From G963666705 sp963666705 (GTDB lineage: Bacteria; Pseudomonadota; Alphaproteobacteria; CADEGL01), in assembly GCA_963666705.2 (NCBI GenBank), contig CAXXKO010000022.1:186001-250000 (forward strand): a DNA stretch of 64,000 nt. The letters run 5' to 3'. The notes beneath the pieces were generated by a model. That model was not told the origin of the DNA. It did no database searches and was given only the letters and a program-made list of their open reading frames with translations. Made by a program: the position numbers and the translations under genes. Of the stretch, positions 17,333 through 25,137 are shown in pieces. How positions within the stretch are numbered: the first letter of the stretch is position 1; each line of letters opens with the position of its first letter.

Positions 17333-18520
17333 TCACGCGGCCCTCTTCATGGTGTCTCCTTCCAGAAGCGCGCCATCGCCTCGGTAGCGGGCGATCGGGC
17401 GCGGCCCGTGGAATATGGCGTAGGTGGCGTCCGGATAGTGGTGGACGCGGACCTTGGCCTTGACGTAGTGCGGCCTCAGCGATGACGGCGGGATCTGCAG
17501 GACGATGCCGTGGAAGCGTACGGTGTTGTCGTTGCCGACGGTGCGCGTCTCCTGGACGCACAGCACGTCGCGCCACTGTTCCGCCGGCACGGCGACGAAG
17601 GCCGAGCCCGGCTCTTCGGGAGCGATCGCGAAGCGCGCATTGTAGTCGGGAATGAAGGTCTCGGCGAGGAAGCGGTTGGCCCCTTCGATCGTCGAGACGC
17701 CGGCCAATGCCAACTCCTTGGGGAGCCGGTCCTGCAAGGTGCGGAAGGCGCGCTCGGAGCGCCCGCGCGCCTCCGGCGAATAGGCCGCGATGTGCTCGAT
17801 GCCGAGCTGGGCCAAGGCCCGTCCGAGCTGGGAGGGCTTGTCGCGGTCCACCTTGCCACCCGCCTGGGGGGTGTGGAAGTAGTGGCTCGCGCGGTCGGTG
17901 TAGAGCGCGCACGGCAGCCCGTGCCGGCCGAACACCTCGCCCAGCCCCTGGAAGCTCGACATGGTGCCCTCCTCGGCGACCAGGAAGCCCGAGTAGATCG
18001 CCCCGCTCGCATCGTCCAGAGAGACGATCATATCCTGCTCTTCGTCGCGGCCCGGCAGCCAGCGGTGCGTCGAGCCGTCCTGATGCAGCATCATGCCCAC
18101 GAGCGGCCGCCGCGGCCGCTTGCGCCGGTGCGCCCCGCGCCTGGGCGCCGGCGCCGCCAGGCCGCGGCCGTGGAGAAACGTCTTGGTCCAGGTGTAACCC
18201 CAGCGGAAGCCGTGGTCCTTCACCAGGTGCTCGTGGAAGTGCTTGACCGTGAAACCCGCGTAGCGCTCGCGGTAAAGAGCTTCGACCCGCATCGCCTCGT
18301 CCACCGGCACCCGCTTGGGCGACGGCTTGCCCAGACGCCGGTCCAGAAGCCCCGCATCGCCCTCACACTCGAAACGACGGCACCAGCGCCGAAACGTGCG
18401 CTCGCCGACCCCAAGCACCTCCGCCGCCTCCAACTGGCTCAACGATCCCGCCTCACAACGACCGAAAACATCCCGAAACCTCATCATGCGCACACCTTGC
18501 AAAACATCTGTCCGTCTCAT
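17333..18520 (-). CDS. ISNCY-family (IS1202-like) transposase
   Basis: The 395-residue protein begins at ATG 18520 behind a GGGGG-rich ribosome site. It has an N-terminal helix-turn-helix (LSQLEAAEVLGVGERTFRRW) and an integrase-type catalytic core with LVGMMLHQDGSTHRWLPG, IVSLDDASGAIYSGFL, LYTDRASHYF and SPEARGRSERAFRTLQ, the order of DDE residues seen in ISNCY transposases. The frame is intact. Because the IS4 insertion hit only the left terminal repeat, the protein may still be made but its element probably cannot move. Confidence 0.9.
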   Translation of the reverse strand: MRRTDVLQGVRMMRFRDVFGRCEAGSLSQLEAAEVLGVGERTFRRWCRRFECEGDAGLLDRRLGKPSPKRVPVDEAMRVEALYRERYAGFTVKHFHEHLVKDHGFRWGYTWTKTFLHGRGLAAPAPRRGAHRRKRPRRPLVGMMLHQDGSTHRWLPGRDEEQDMIVSLDDASGAIYSGFLVAEEGTMSSFQGLGEVFGRHGLPCALYTDRASHYFHTPQAGGKVDRDKPSQLGRALAQLGIEHIAAYSPEARGRSERAFRTLQDRLPKELALAGVSTIEGANRFLAETFIPDYNARFAIAPEEPGSAFVAVPAEQWRDVLCVQETRTVGNDNTVRFHGIVLQIPPSSLRPHYVKAKVRVHHYPDATYAIFHGPRPIARYRGDGALLEGDTMKRAA

Positions 18521-18712
18521 CCCACCCCCTTCAAACAGGAGGCTCAATAAACCGGACAGATCGTGTGCTACATAGAACGGACAGATCGTGTGCTATCTAC
18601 ATAGGTGAATTTGCGGATTGCCATGCGCGAAGCCCGGGCCGGATAATACCAGGAATGGAACGCGGCGCCCGGCCCTGGGCGTCGGTAACCCGGCCGAAGC
18701 GAGGAAACACGA

Positions 18713-19501
18713 ATGCCCGACTACAAGGACATCCTCTATGACGTGAAAAACCACGTCGCGACGATCACCATCAATCGGCCCAAGAAGCTCAACGCCTTCA
18801 CCCAGAACACCATCTACGAGTGGGAGGATGCGTTGAGGCAAGCCGAGACGGACCGGGACGTGGGCGTCGTCGTCTTCACCGGCACGGGCGACCGTGCCTT
18901 CAGCGCCGGCGGCGACGTCAATTGGGAGGCCGAGGGCGGCACCCGCGATGAGGACTACCACACGGCGGAGATGATCATCGACTGCCCCAAGCCGGTGATC
19001 GCCCGGGTGAACGGCTGGTGCATCGGCGGCGGCAACCACCTAGCCTATTTCTGCGACATCACCATCGCCGCTGAGCACGCCCGGTTCGGCCAGAACGGGC
19101 CGCGCGTGGGCTCGCCCGCCGGGGGCTACATGGTCGCCCACTTGGCCAATGTGGTCGGCCACAAGCGGGCGCGCGAGATGTGGCTCCTGTGCCGCCGCTA
19201 CTCGGCACAGGAGATGTATGACTGGGGCCTCGTCAACGCCGTCGTGCCGATGGAGAAGCTCGACGAGGAGGTGGACAAATGGTGCCAGGAGCTCCTCTCG
19301 CTGAGCCCCACCTGCCTCGCCGGGGTGAAGAACTCCTTCCGCTATATCATGAAGGAGACCATGGGCAAGGACATGTTCGAAAATCTGGCCGAGGTGAAGC
19401 CCGACTATTTCGAGACCGGCGAGCAGATGGAAGGGGCGAGTGCCTTCCTGGAGAAGCGCACCCCCGATTTTAGCAAGTGGCGCTGGGGGGCGGCCGACTG
19501 A
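18713..19501 (+). CDS. Enoyl-CoA hydratase/isomerase family, BadI-like (2-ketocyclohexanecarboxyl-CoA hydrolase-like)
   Basis: The 262-residue crotonase-fold protein resembles BadI, which opens the ring of 2-ketocyclohexanecarboxyl-CoA, and its relative MenB. The N-terminus (ITINRPKKLNAFTQNTI), the oxyanion-hole region (RAFSAGGDVNWE and VNGWCIGGGNHLAYFCDITI) and KRAREMWLLCRRYSAQEMYDWGLVN match the BadI/MenB branch rather than generic crotonases. It starts at ATG 18713 and is followed closely by an acyl-CoA dehydrogenase, a BadH-like dehydrogenase and a CoA ligase, all in the same direction. That gene set is what a ring-opening alicyclic acid pathway would need. Exact substrate is inferred from context. 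Confidence 0.75.
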   Translation: MPDYKDILYDVKNHVATITINRPKKLNAFTQNTIYEWEDALRQAETDRDVGVVVFTGTGDRAFSAGGDVNWEAEGGTRDEDYHTAEMIIDCPKPVIARVNGWCIGGGNHLAYFCDITIAAEHARFGQNGPRVGSPAGGYMVAHLANVVGHKRAREMWLLCRRYSAQEMYDWGLVNAVVPMEKLDEEVDKWCQELLSLSPTCLAGVKNSFRYIMKETMGKDMFENLAEVKPDYFETGEQMEGASAFLEKRTPDFSKWRWGAAD

Positions 19502-19514
19502 GGGGTGCGGCGCG

Positions 19515-20693
19515 ATGGCTTTCGACGCCGCGCTGAGGGCACGGATTCTGGACAGCGTCGACCGGCTGGTGCGCGAGCGCGTGGCCCCGCGCGCGGCCGA
19601 GATCGACGCCGAGGACGCTTTCCCTCACGACCTGTGGCAAGCGGCGGCGGAGATCGGCCTCTTCGGCCTCGGCATCCCCGAGGAATATGGCGGGCTCGGC
19701 CGCGACCTGGTGACGCCACTGCTGATCTCCGAGCGTATCGCGCGGGTCAGCGCCGCTTTCGCCCTCACCTTCAACAACACGACCGATTCGGTGGTCCCCA
19801 TCACCATGGCTGCCTCCGACCGGATCAAGGCGGAGTACCTGCCGCGCCTGGCGCGAGGGGAGATCGTCCCCTGCATCTCGATCAGCGAGCCGCAAGGCGT
19901 CTCCGACGTCGCCAATATCGAAACCCGGGCACGCCGCGACGGCGACGGCTACGTCATCACCGGGCGCAAGATGTGGTGCTCCAACGCACCCGTGGGCGGC
20001 ATCTTCACCCTGTTCGCCAAGACCGATCCCGAGGCCGGACACAAGGGCATCTCGGCCTTCGTGATTACGCCCGATGCGGACGGCTTCTCGACCGGCCCGG
20101 CCGAGCCGCTCATAGGTCTGCGCGGCAGCACGGTGAGCGAAATTTTCCTCGACGAGGTGCGCGTGCCGCGTGACGCCCTGCTCGGCGAGGAGGGCGAAGG
20201 CTTTCGCATCGCCATGCTGACGCTCGACGAATCACGCCTGCATTGCGCGGCGACGGCACTCGGCGTGGCCACGGCCGCGCTCCAGCACGCCACCGATTAT
20301 GCCTGCGAGCGGGTGCAGTTCGACAAACCGATCATCGAGCACCAGGGCATTCAATTCCTGTTGGCCGAGCTGACGACGGAAATCGCGGCGGCGCGCGCCC
20401 ATTGGGAGGCGACCGTCGTGATGGTCCTCGAGGACCACACCAGGGAGGCCAGTACCCACGCGGCCATGTCGAAGCTCATGTGCTCGGACTTGTGCATGAA
20501 GGTGACGACCGAGGCGATCCAGGTCATGGGCGCCTACGGGCTTTCGCGCGCCAACCCGGTCGAGCGGCTGATGCGCGACGCCAAGGCGTTCCAAATCTAC
20601 GACGGCACCAGCCAGATCCAGAAAAGCGTCATCGGCCGGCAGTTGCAGCGGAACGGGATCCCGTTCGGCTATCTCGACCCGGCCGTCGACTAG
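19515..20693 (+). CDS. Acyl-CoA dehydrogenase with Asp at the usual catalytic Glu position
   Basis: The 392-residue flavoenzyme has the full acyl-CoA dehydrogenase architecture: an N-terminal helical domain, the FAD/substrate segment CISISEPQGVSDVANIETRA, KMWCSNAPVGGIF, and the C-terminal helical domain QVMGAYGLSRANPVERLMRDAK. The C-terminal motif reads FQIYDGTSQIQ, placing Asp363 where most short- and medium-chain enzymes have the catalytic base Glu. The ATG at 19515 begins 14 bases after the BadI-like stop. In context the likely role is dehydrogenation of an alicyclic or branched acyl-CoA. The substitution might reflect an altered substrate or reaction; this is inference. Confidence 0.88.
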   Translation: MAFDAALRARILDSVDRLVRERVAPRAAEIDAEDAFPHDLWQAAAEIGLFGLGIPEEYGGLGRDLVTPLLISERIARVSAAFALTFNNTTDSVVPITMAASDRIKAEYLPRLARGEIVPCISISEPQGVSDVANIETRARRDGDGYVITGRKMWCSNAPVGGIFTLFAKTDPEAGHKGISAFVITPDADGFSTGPAEPLIGLRGSTVSEIFLDEVRVPRDALLGEEGEGFRIAMLTLDESRLHCAATALGVATAALQHATDYACERVQFDKPIIEHQGIQFLLAELTTEIAAARAHWEATVVMVLEDHTREASTHAAMSKLMCSDLCMKVTTEAIQVMGAYGLSRANPVERLMRDAKAFQIYDGTSQIQKSVIGRQLQRNGIPFGYLDPAVD

Positions 20694-20719
20694 CCGGGAC
20701 AGCAGGGGAGGAGGCGATC

Positions 20720-21460
20720 ATGGAAACAGGCGGCGCGGCCCTCGTAACGGGTGCCGCGGGCGGCATGGGCCAGGCGACGGTTGAGCGACTGACGCGCGAT
20801 GGCTTCACCGTCGCGGCCCTCGATATCAACGAGAAGGGCTTGGACGAGGTCGTGGCAAGGGTGGGATCCGGGGCCAGGGCCTGGCCTTGCGATCAGACCG
20901 ACGAGATGAGCGTGCGCGCGGCGGTGGCGGGCGTGGAAACTGAGATGGGGCCGATCAAGGCGCTGGTCAACCTGATCGGCTGGGCCGGGACGACGCGCTT
21001 CGCCGAGGAGGACTCGGCCTATTGGGAGAAGGTCATCGCGATTAATTTCAAGTCCATCCTCTACGTCGCGCATCCGGTGCTCCAGGGCATGATCGAGCGC
21101 AAGGAAGGCAAGATCGTGACCGTGGCCTCCGACGCAGGCCGGGTGGGCACCAGCGGGGAAGCGGTCTATGCGGGCATGAAGGGCGGGCTGATCGCATTCA
21201 GCAAGAGCCTCGCCCGCGAGAACGCCCGCCACAACATCAACTGCAACGTGGTGGCGCCGGGGCCGACGGAGACGCCGCTCCTGCGCGAGGAAATGGCGGA
21301 CAACCCGGACCTCATCAATCGCATGATACGCATCATCCCATTTCGGCGCGTGGGGCAACCGACCGACATGGCGGCGGCCATCAGCTTCCTGTGCTCGGCC
21401 GATTCGGACTACATCACCGGCCAAACGCTGAGCGTCAGCGGCGGCCTGACCATGGTCTGA
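20720..21460 (+). CDS. SDR-family dehydrogenase, BadH-like (2-hydroxycyclohexanecarboxyl-CoA dehydrogenase-like)
   Basis: The 246-residue short-chain dehydrogenase has the cofactor motif TGAAGGMG near the N-terminus, the catalytic Ser in VTVASDAGRVGTSGE and the Tyr-x3-Lys pair in VYAGMKGG. VAPGPTETPLL and GQTLSVSGGLTMV complete the fold. The start at ATG 20720 follows GGGGAGGAGG. BadH oxidises the 2-hydroxy to the 2-keto acyl-CoA just before BadI ring opening, so placement in a cluster with a BadI-like gene supports that role. Specific substrate remains unproven. Confidence 0.82.
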   Translation: METGGAALVTGAAGGMGQATVERLTRDGFTVAALDINEKGLDEVVARVGSGARAWPCDQTDEMSVRAAVAGVETEMGPIKALVNLIGWAGTTRFAEEDSAYWEKVIAINFKSILYVAHPVLQGMIERKEGKIVTVASDAGRVGTSGEAVYAGMKGGLIAFSKSLARENARHNINCNVVAPGPTETPLLREEMADNPDLINRMIRIIPFRRVGQPTDMAAAISFLCSADSDYITGQTLSVSGGLTMV

Positions 21461-21471
21461 GGCCAAAATCA

Positions 21472-22818
21472 GTGGACCTGAGACTTCAGGAAGAGCGCTA
21501 CGAGCGCGCGGACCGCGCCACCATCCGCACGCTCCAGCTCGAGAAGCTCGAGGCGTTGCTCGAAGCCACCTGGGCGAACAACTCGTTCTACCGAGACCAT
21601 TGGCGAGCGGCCGGCATGGATTCGGGCCAGATCGGTTCGATCGAGGATTTCGGCGCCCGGGTCCCGGTGGTGCGCAAGAAGGATTTCGTCGCCGATCAGG
21701 AGCGCGATCCCCCCTTCGGCCGCCGCATCGCCCCAGTGCGCGACCGGGGCCTCCCGCTCCTCGTCTTCACCACGAGCGGCACCTCGGGCCAGGGCGTGGA
21801 GATCCATGCCGAGACCATGGCCGAGCGCGAGGCCGCCTACCAGGTCTCCGATTACCTATACCGTTGGGCCGGCCTCGAACGGGGGGACGGCATCTTCCTC
21901 AACTACCCCATCACCATGCTCGCCGGCGGGCGGGTCGAGATCTACGGCCTCGAGAGCTACGGCCTCACCGTCTATCCGGTGGGGAACTACGACGTGCGGC
22001 GCAAGCTCGAGCTCCTGGACCGGTTCCGGCCCCAGGCCATCCAGGCGACCACCTCCTACCTCGGCCATATGGCCGCCGTCAGCGAGAGGCAGCCGCCGTG
22101 CGACAGCCTCAAGGTCCTGTTCGGTGGCGGTGAGGGTGGCGGCTTCTCCTATTTCCAACGCCTGGAGGAGCAATGGGGCGTGCCGGTCTTCAACCATTAC
22201 GGCGCCACCCAGACACGGGTCGACAGCATGTACCCATGCGAGCGCGGGAGTGGCAGCCGCGCCCATCCGGGCATGTTGCACAACATCGACCCCTATTTCC
22301 TGCTCGAGGTCATCGACCCCGATACGGGCCGCCAAGTGGCGGACGGGGAGAGCGGCGAGATCGTGCTGACCAGCCTGGTCCATACGGACGTGCCGCTGAT
22401 CCGCTGTGCCATGGGCGACCGCGCGGTCTACCGCGAGCCGAGCTACTGCCCCTGTGGGCGCCCGTTCGTGGGGGTGGAGATCGGCATCATCGCCCGCATG
22501 GACGACATGATGAAAGTAAAGGGCGTCAATGTCTGGCCCCAGGCGGTGGACGATGTGATGTTCAACCTGCCCGAGACGGACGAGTACCAGATCGTCGTGA
22601 GTTCCAACGCCGAGGAAGCCGACGTGATCGCCGCCCGCATCATGCCGAAACGCGAAATCGCGCCTGACCAGATTCCCGCCTTCACCGAGTCCGTGGCTGG
22701 CTTGCTGCGCAAGCGCATCGGCATCGGGTTCGAGGTCGAGGTGTTGGCCGAGGACTCGCTCGAGCGCGCCGAATACAAAGCCCGCCGCTGGATCGACAAG
22801 CGGGCGCGGAACGCTTGA
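21472..22818 (+). CDS. Phenylacetate-CoA ligase-like AMP-forming acyl-CoA synthetase
   Basis: The 448-residue protein belongs to the PaaK-like adenylate-forming ligases that activate carboxylic acids as CoA thioesters. The phosphate-binding loop is FTTSGTSGQGVEI, followed by VFNHYGATQTR, LTSLVHTDVPLIRCAMGDRA and the hinge region RMDDMMKVKGVNVWPQAVDD. The GTG at 21472 gives the family N-terminus (LQEERYERADRATIRTLQL) and lies 11 bases after the BadH-like stop. It is the last gene of the four-gene cluster and probably supplies its first intermediate. Cys residues in CPCGRPF are conserved in many PaaK relatives. Confidence 0.85.
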   Translation: MDLRLQEERYERADRATIRTLQLEKLEALLEATWANNSFYRDHWRAAGMDSGQIGSIEDFGARVPVVRKKDFVADQERDPPFGRRIAPVRDRGLPLLVFTTSGTSGQGVEIHAETMAEREAAYQVSDYLYRWAGLERGDGIFLNYPITMLAGGRVEIYGLESYGLTVYPVGNYDVRRKLELLDRFRPQAIQATTSYLGHMAAVSERQPPCDSLKVLFGGGEGGGFSYFQRLEEQWGVPVFNHYGATQTRVDSMYPCERGSGSRAHPGMLHNIDPYFLLEVIDPDTGRQVADGESGEIVLTSLVHTDVPLIRCAMGDRAVYREPSYCPCGRPFVGVEIGIIARMDDMMKVKGVNVWPQAVDDVMFNLPETDEYQIVVSSNAEEADVIAARIMPKREIAPDQIPAFTESVAGLLRKRIGIGFEVEVLAEDSLERAEYKARRWIDKRARNA

Positions 22819-22825
22819 GGCCCCG

Positions 22826-24151
22826 TCAGCTCCCCATCGCGCAGGTCCTGAAGCCGGCCGGCACGTCGCGGCGGTCGGGGCCGAAGAAGTTGCGGTAGCG
22901 CCCGTTCAGCAGGCGGCCGCGGGTAGTCCAGGCACCGCCACGCAGGACCTTGGTATTGCCGAAGAGAGGTGTGGAGTATTCGTCGTAGGCATCGGGCGAG
23001 AAGCCCGGGTGCGGGCCGAAAGTTGTGCTCGTCCACTCCCACACATTGCCCATCATCTGCCGGCAGCCGAAGGCGCTATCGCCCGCCGGGTGGGCCGCCA
23101 CATCGACACAGCCGAGCGCCCGGCCGTCCATGTTGGCGAGATGGGGTGCCGGGGCTTCGTCGCCCCAGGGGTAGTTGCGTTTCTCCTCGCCCAGCATCGT
23201 TCCGTCTGCCGACGGCGTGCCCAGGGCCGCCACCTCCCACTCGGCCTCGGTCGGTAGCCGTCGCCCGGCCCAGCGGCAGTAGGCGCTGGCCTCGTGCCAG
23301 TTGACGTGAATGACGGCCCGGTGCGCCCGCAACGCCTCCCAGCGATCGAACCGCCGTACGGCCCAGCCGCCACGCGCGTCGCCTCCCGCGTCGCGCGACC
23401 AGTAGACCGGGTGCTCCGCGCCCACCTCCTCGCACCAGGCCCAACCGTCATCGTCCCAGAGCGCCCGCCGACCGTAGCCGCCATCCTCGACGAAGGCCGC
23501 GAACTCCGCATTGGTCACGGTCGCGCGGCTGATGCTGAACGGGGCGATTTGGACGGTCTGTGCCCATTTCTCGTTGTCGTAGACGAAGGGGGTATCGCGT
23601 TCCGAGCCGAGGCGGAAGGCCCCGCCCGGAACCTCGACATCGCCCGCGAGCGGCCCCGCGTCGGCATCCTCGGGCATGGCGAAGTTCGAGAATGTCGGCC
23701 AGGGGTAGGCGAGCGTCTGGCGCGACCAGGTGAACGCCTCGGTGTGCATGTCCTCGTGGAAGGTGGCGAACTTGTAGATGTAGCTGTCGTCCTCGTCGGC
23801 CACGTCGTCGGGAAGGCGCGCGAGGCACGCCTCCAGCACGTCGTGCATGTAGGTAAGCGTGACGTCCAATTCCATGAGCGGCAGGTCCCAGCGCGTGTCG
23901 TGGTGGACGGTTATGGAATCGTAAATGCGGTCGCCGGGTGGATGGATGGGATCGTGGCCGTGGAGGCGGCGCAAGACGAACCACTCCGTGAACCAAGCAA
24001 CATGGCCGATTTCCCACCTGAGCGGGTTGACGATGGGGAGCCTCGGCCCGATGAGCTGGTCCTGATCCAGCCCCGCGACCAGCTCGAGCGTCCGGACGCG
24101 GGCATCGCGCATGATCTCCGCGAGGGTGATGGTGGACACGGTTTCAGCCAT
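22826..24151 (-). CDS. senA: Selenoneine synthase-like EgtB homologue (SenA)
   Basis: The 441-residue protein has an N-terminal DinB-like domain and a C-terminal formylglycine-generating-enzyme fold, the architecture of EgtB-type nonheme iron enzymes. Candidate iron ligands His50 (IGHVAWF), His132 and His136 (FHEDMH) match the three-histidine site known in EgtB. The C-terminus has GNVWEWT and the substrate-region signature GRYRNFFGPD with GFRTCA. Alone it could be an EgtB. Next to a TIGR04348-type glycosyltransferase and a SelD fusion it matches SenA, which joins a selenosugar to hercynine in selenoneine biosynthesis. It is divergent from senB with only 26 bases between starts. No egtD (hercynine methyltransferase) is present here. 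Confidence 0.85.
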   Translation of the reverse strand: MAETVSTITLAEIMRDARVRTLELVAGLDQDQLIGPRLPIVNPLRWEIGHVAWFTEWFVLRRLHGHDPIHPPGDRIYDSITVHHDTRWDLPLMELDVTLTYMHDVLEACLARLPDDVADEDDSYIYKFATFHEDMHTEAFTWSRQTLAYPWPTFSNFAMPEDADAGPLAGDVEVPGGAFRLGSERDTPFVYDNEKWAQTVQIAPFSISRATVTNAEFAAFVEDGGYGRRALWDDDGWAWCEEVGAEHPVYWSRDAGGDARGGWAVRRFDRWEALRAHRAVIHVNWHEASAYCRWAGRRLPTEAEWEVAALGTPSADGTMLGEEKRNYPWGDEAPAPHLANMDGRALGCVDVAAHPAGDSAFGCRQMMGNVWEWTSTTFGPHPGFSPDAYDEYSTPLFGNTKVLRGGAWTTRGRLLNGRYRNFFGPDRRDVPAGFRTCAMGS

Positions 24152-24177
24152 CGTTCGTCTCCGGCTATAGTGGCGCG

Positions 24178-25137
24178 GTGAAGATTATCCTCATCACGCC
24201 CGCCGCAAAACACTCCCGCGCCGGGAACCGGACGACGGCCGTGCGCTGGGCACGAATCCTGCGCGGACTCGGCCACCGGGTCCTGGTCGAGACCACCTAC
24301 ACGCACGAGGACGCGGACCTCATGGTGGCCCTCCACGCTTGGCGTAGCGCTGCTTCGGTGGCTCAATTCCGAAAGCTGCACCCGGGCCGGCCGCTGATCG
24401 TGGCCCTGACGGGTACCGACATCTATCGCTTCCAGCAGAGCCATCCCGAGGAGACGCGCGCCTCCATGGCGGCGGCGGACGCACTCGTCTGCCTGCACGA
24501 CCTCGTGGGCGAGGCGATCCCGGCGACGCTCGCGGCCAAGCTCCACGTCATCCACCAGTCCGCCCCCCCGCTCCCCGGACCACGCCGGCCGGGCACGCGG
24601 CATTTCGACGTTCTGGTGGCGGGCCACCTACGCGAGGAGAAGGATTCCCTGCGCGCGGCCTATGCCGTGCGGGACCTGCCGGAAGAGTCCCGCATCCGCG
24701 TCGTCCATCTCGGCCAGGCCCATAGGGAGGACTGGTCCGTGGCGGCGCGAGAGGAGATGGCCCGCAACCCCCGCTACCGGTGGCGAGGCGAGGTACCGGG
24801 CTGGGCCGTGCGCCGGGCCTTCGGCCGCGCGAGGCTCATGGTGCTGAGCTCGGTCATGGAGGGGGGTGCGAACGTGATCTCGGAGGCGGCTGTCGCCGGC
24901 CTGCCGGTGATCGCCTCGGACATCCACGGCACGGTCGGCCTCCTCGGCCCCGACTATCCAGGCTACTACCCGGTCAAGGATACGGCGGCGCTCACCGCAT
25001 GCCTCCAGCGCGCCGAGCGGGAGCCGGGCTATCTCCAAGCCCTGGAGCGGGGCGTGAAGGCGCGCGCGGCGCTGTTCACGCCGGAGCACGAGCGCGCGGG
25101 CTGGGTCCGGGTACTCGAATCTCTCGGCCTCAGCTGA
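24178..25137 (+). CDS. senB: Selenosugar synthase-like glycosyltransferase (SenB, TIGR04348 type)
   Basis: The 319-residue GT-B glycosyltransferase starts at GTG 24178. N-terminal LITPAAKHSRAGNRTTAVRW, the segments VALTGTDIYRF and VVHLGQAH, and the C-terminal nucleotide-sugar site SVMEGGANVISEAAVAGLPV are those I associate with the TIGR04348 family. In the established selenoneine pathway SenB makes a selenosugar from an activated sugar and selenophosphate. It is divergently arranged with senA and its end overlaps the convergent senC end by eight bases. That tight packing leaves almost no room for other genes and supports a single functional unit. Confidence 0.87.
   Translation: MKIILITPAAKHSRAGNRTTAVRWARILRGLGHRVLVETTYTHEDADLMVALHAWRSAASVAQFRKLHPGRPLIVALTGTDIYRFQQSHPEETRASMAAADALVCLHDLVGEAIPATLAAKLHVIHQSAPPLPGPRRPGTRHFDVLVAGHLREEKDSLRAAYAVRDLPEESRIRVVHLGQAHREDWSVAAREEMARNPRYRWRGEVPGWAVRRAFGRARLMVLSSVMEGGANVISEAAVAGLPVIASDIHGTVGLLGPDYPGYYPVKDTAALTACLQRAEREPGYLQALERGVKARAALFTPEHERAGWVRVLESLGLS

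Larger units (their letters stand above)
15869..18600 (-). mobile_element. ISNCY/IS1202-like insertion sequence, interrupted by an IS4-family element
   Basis: The element ends in gtgtagatagc on the left and gctatctac on the right. It is flanked by a 16-bp direct repeat, ataggtgaatttgcgg, at 15853-15868 and 18601-18616. Its own sequence is only 15869-15876 plus 17199-18600 (about 1410 bp), because an IS4-family element inserted eight bases inside its left end. A long target duplication of this size is, as I recall, a property of a subgroup of IS1202-related elements, which agrees with the transposase. It lies between the MaoC gene and the enoyl-CoA hydratase gene and may separate them from their shared promoter region. 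Confidence 0.85.
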
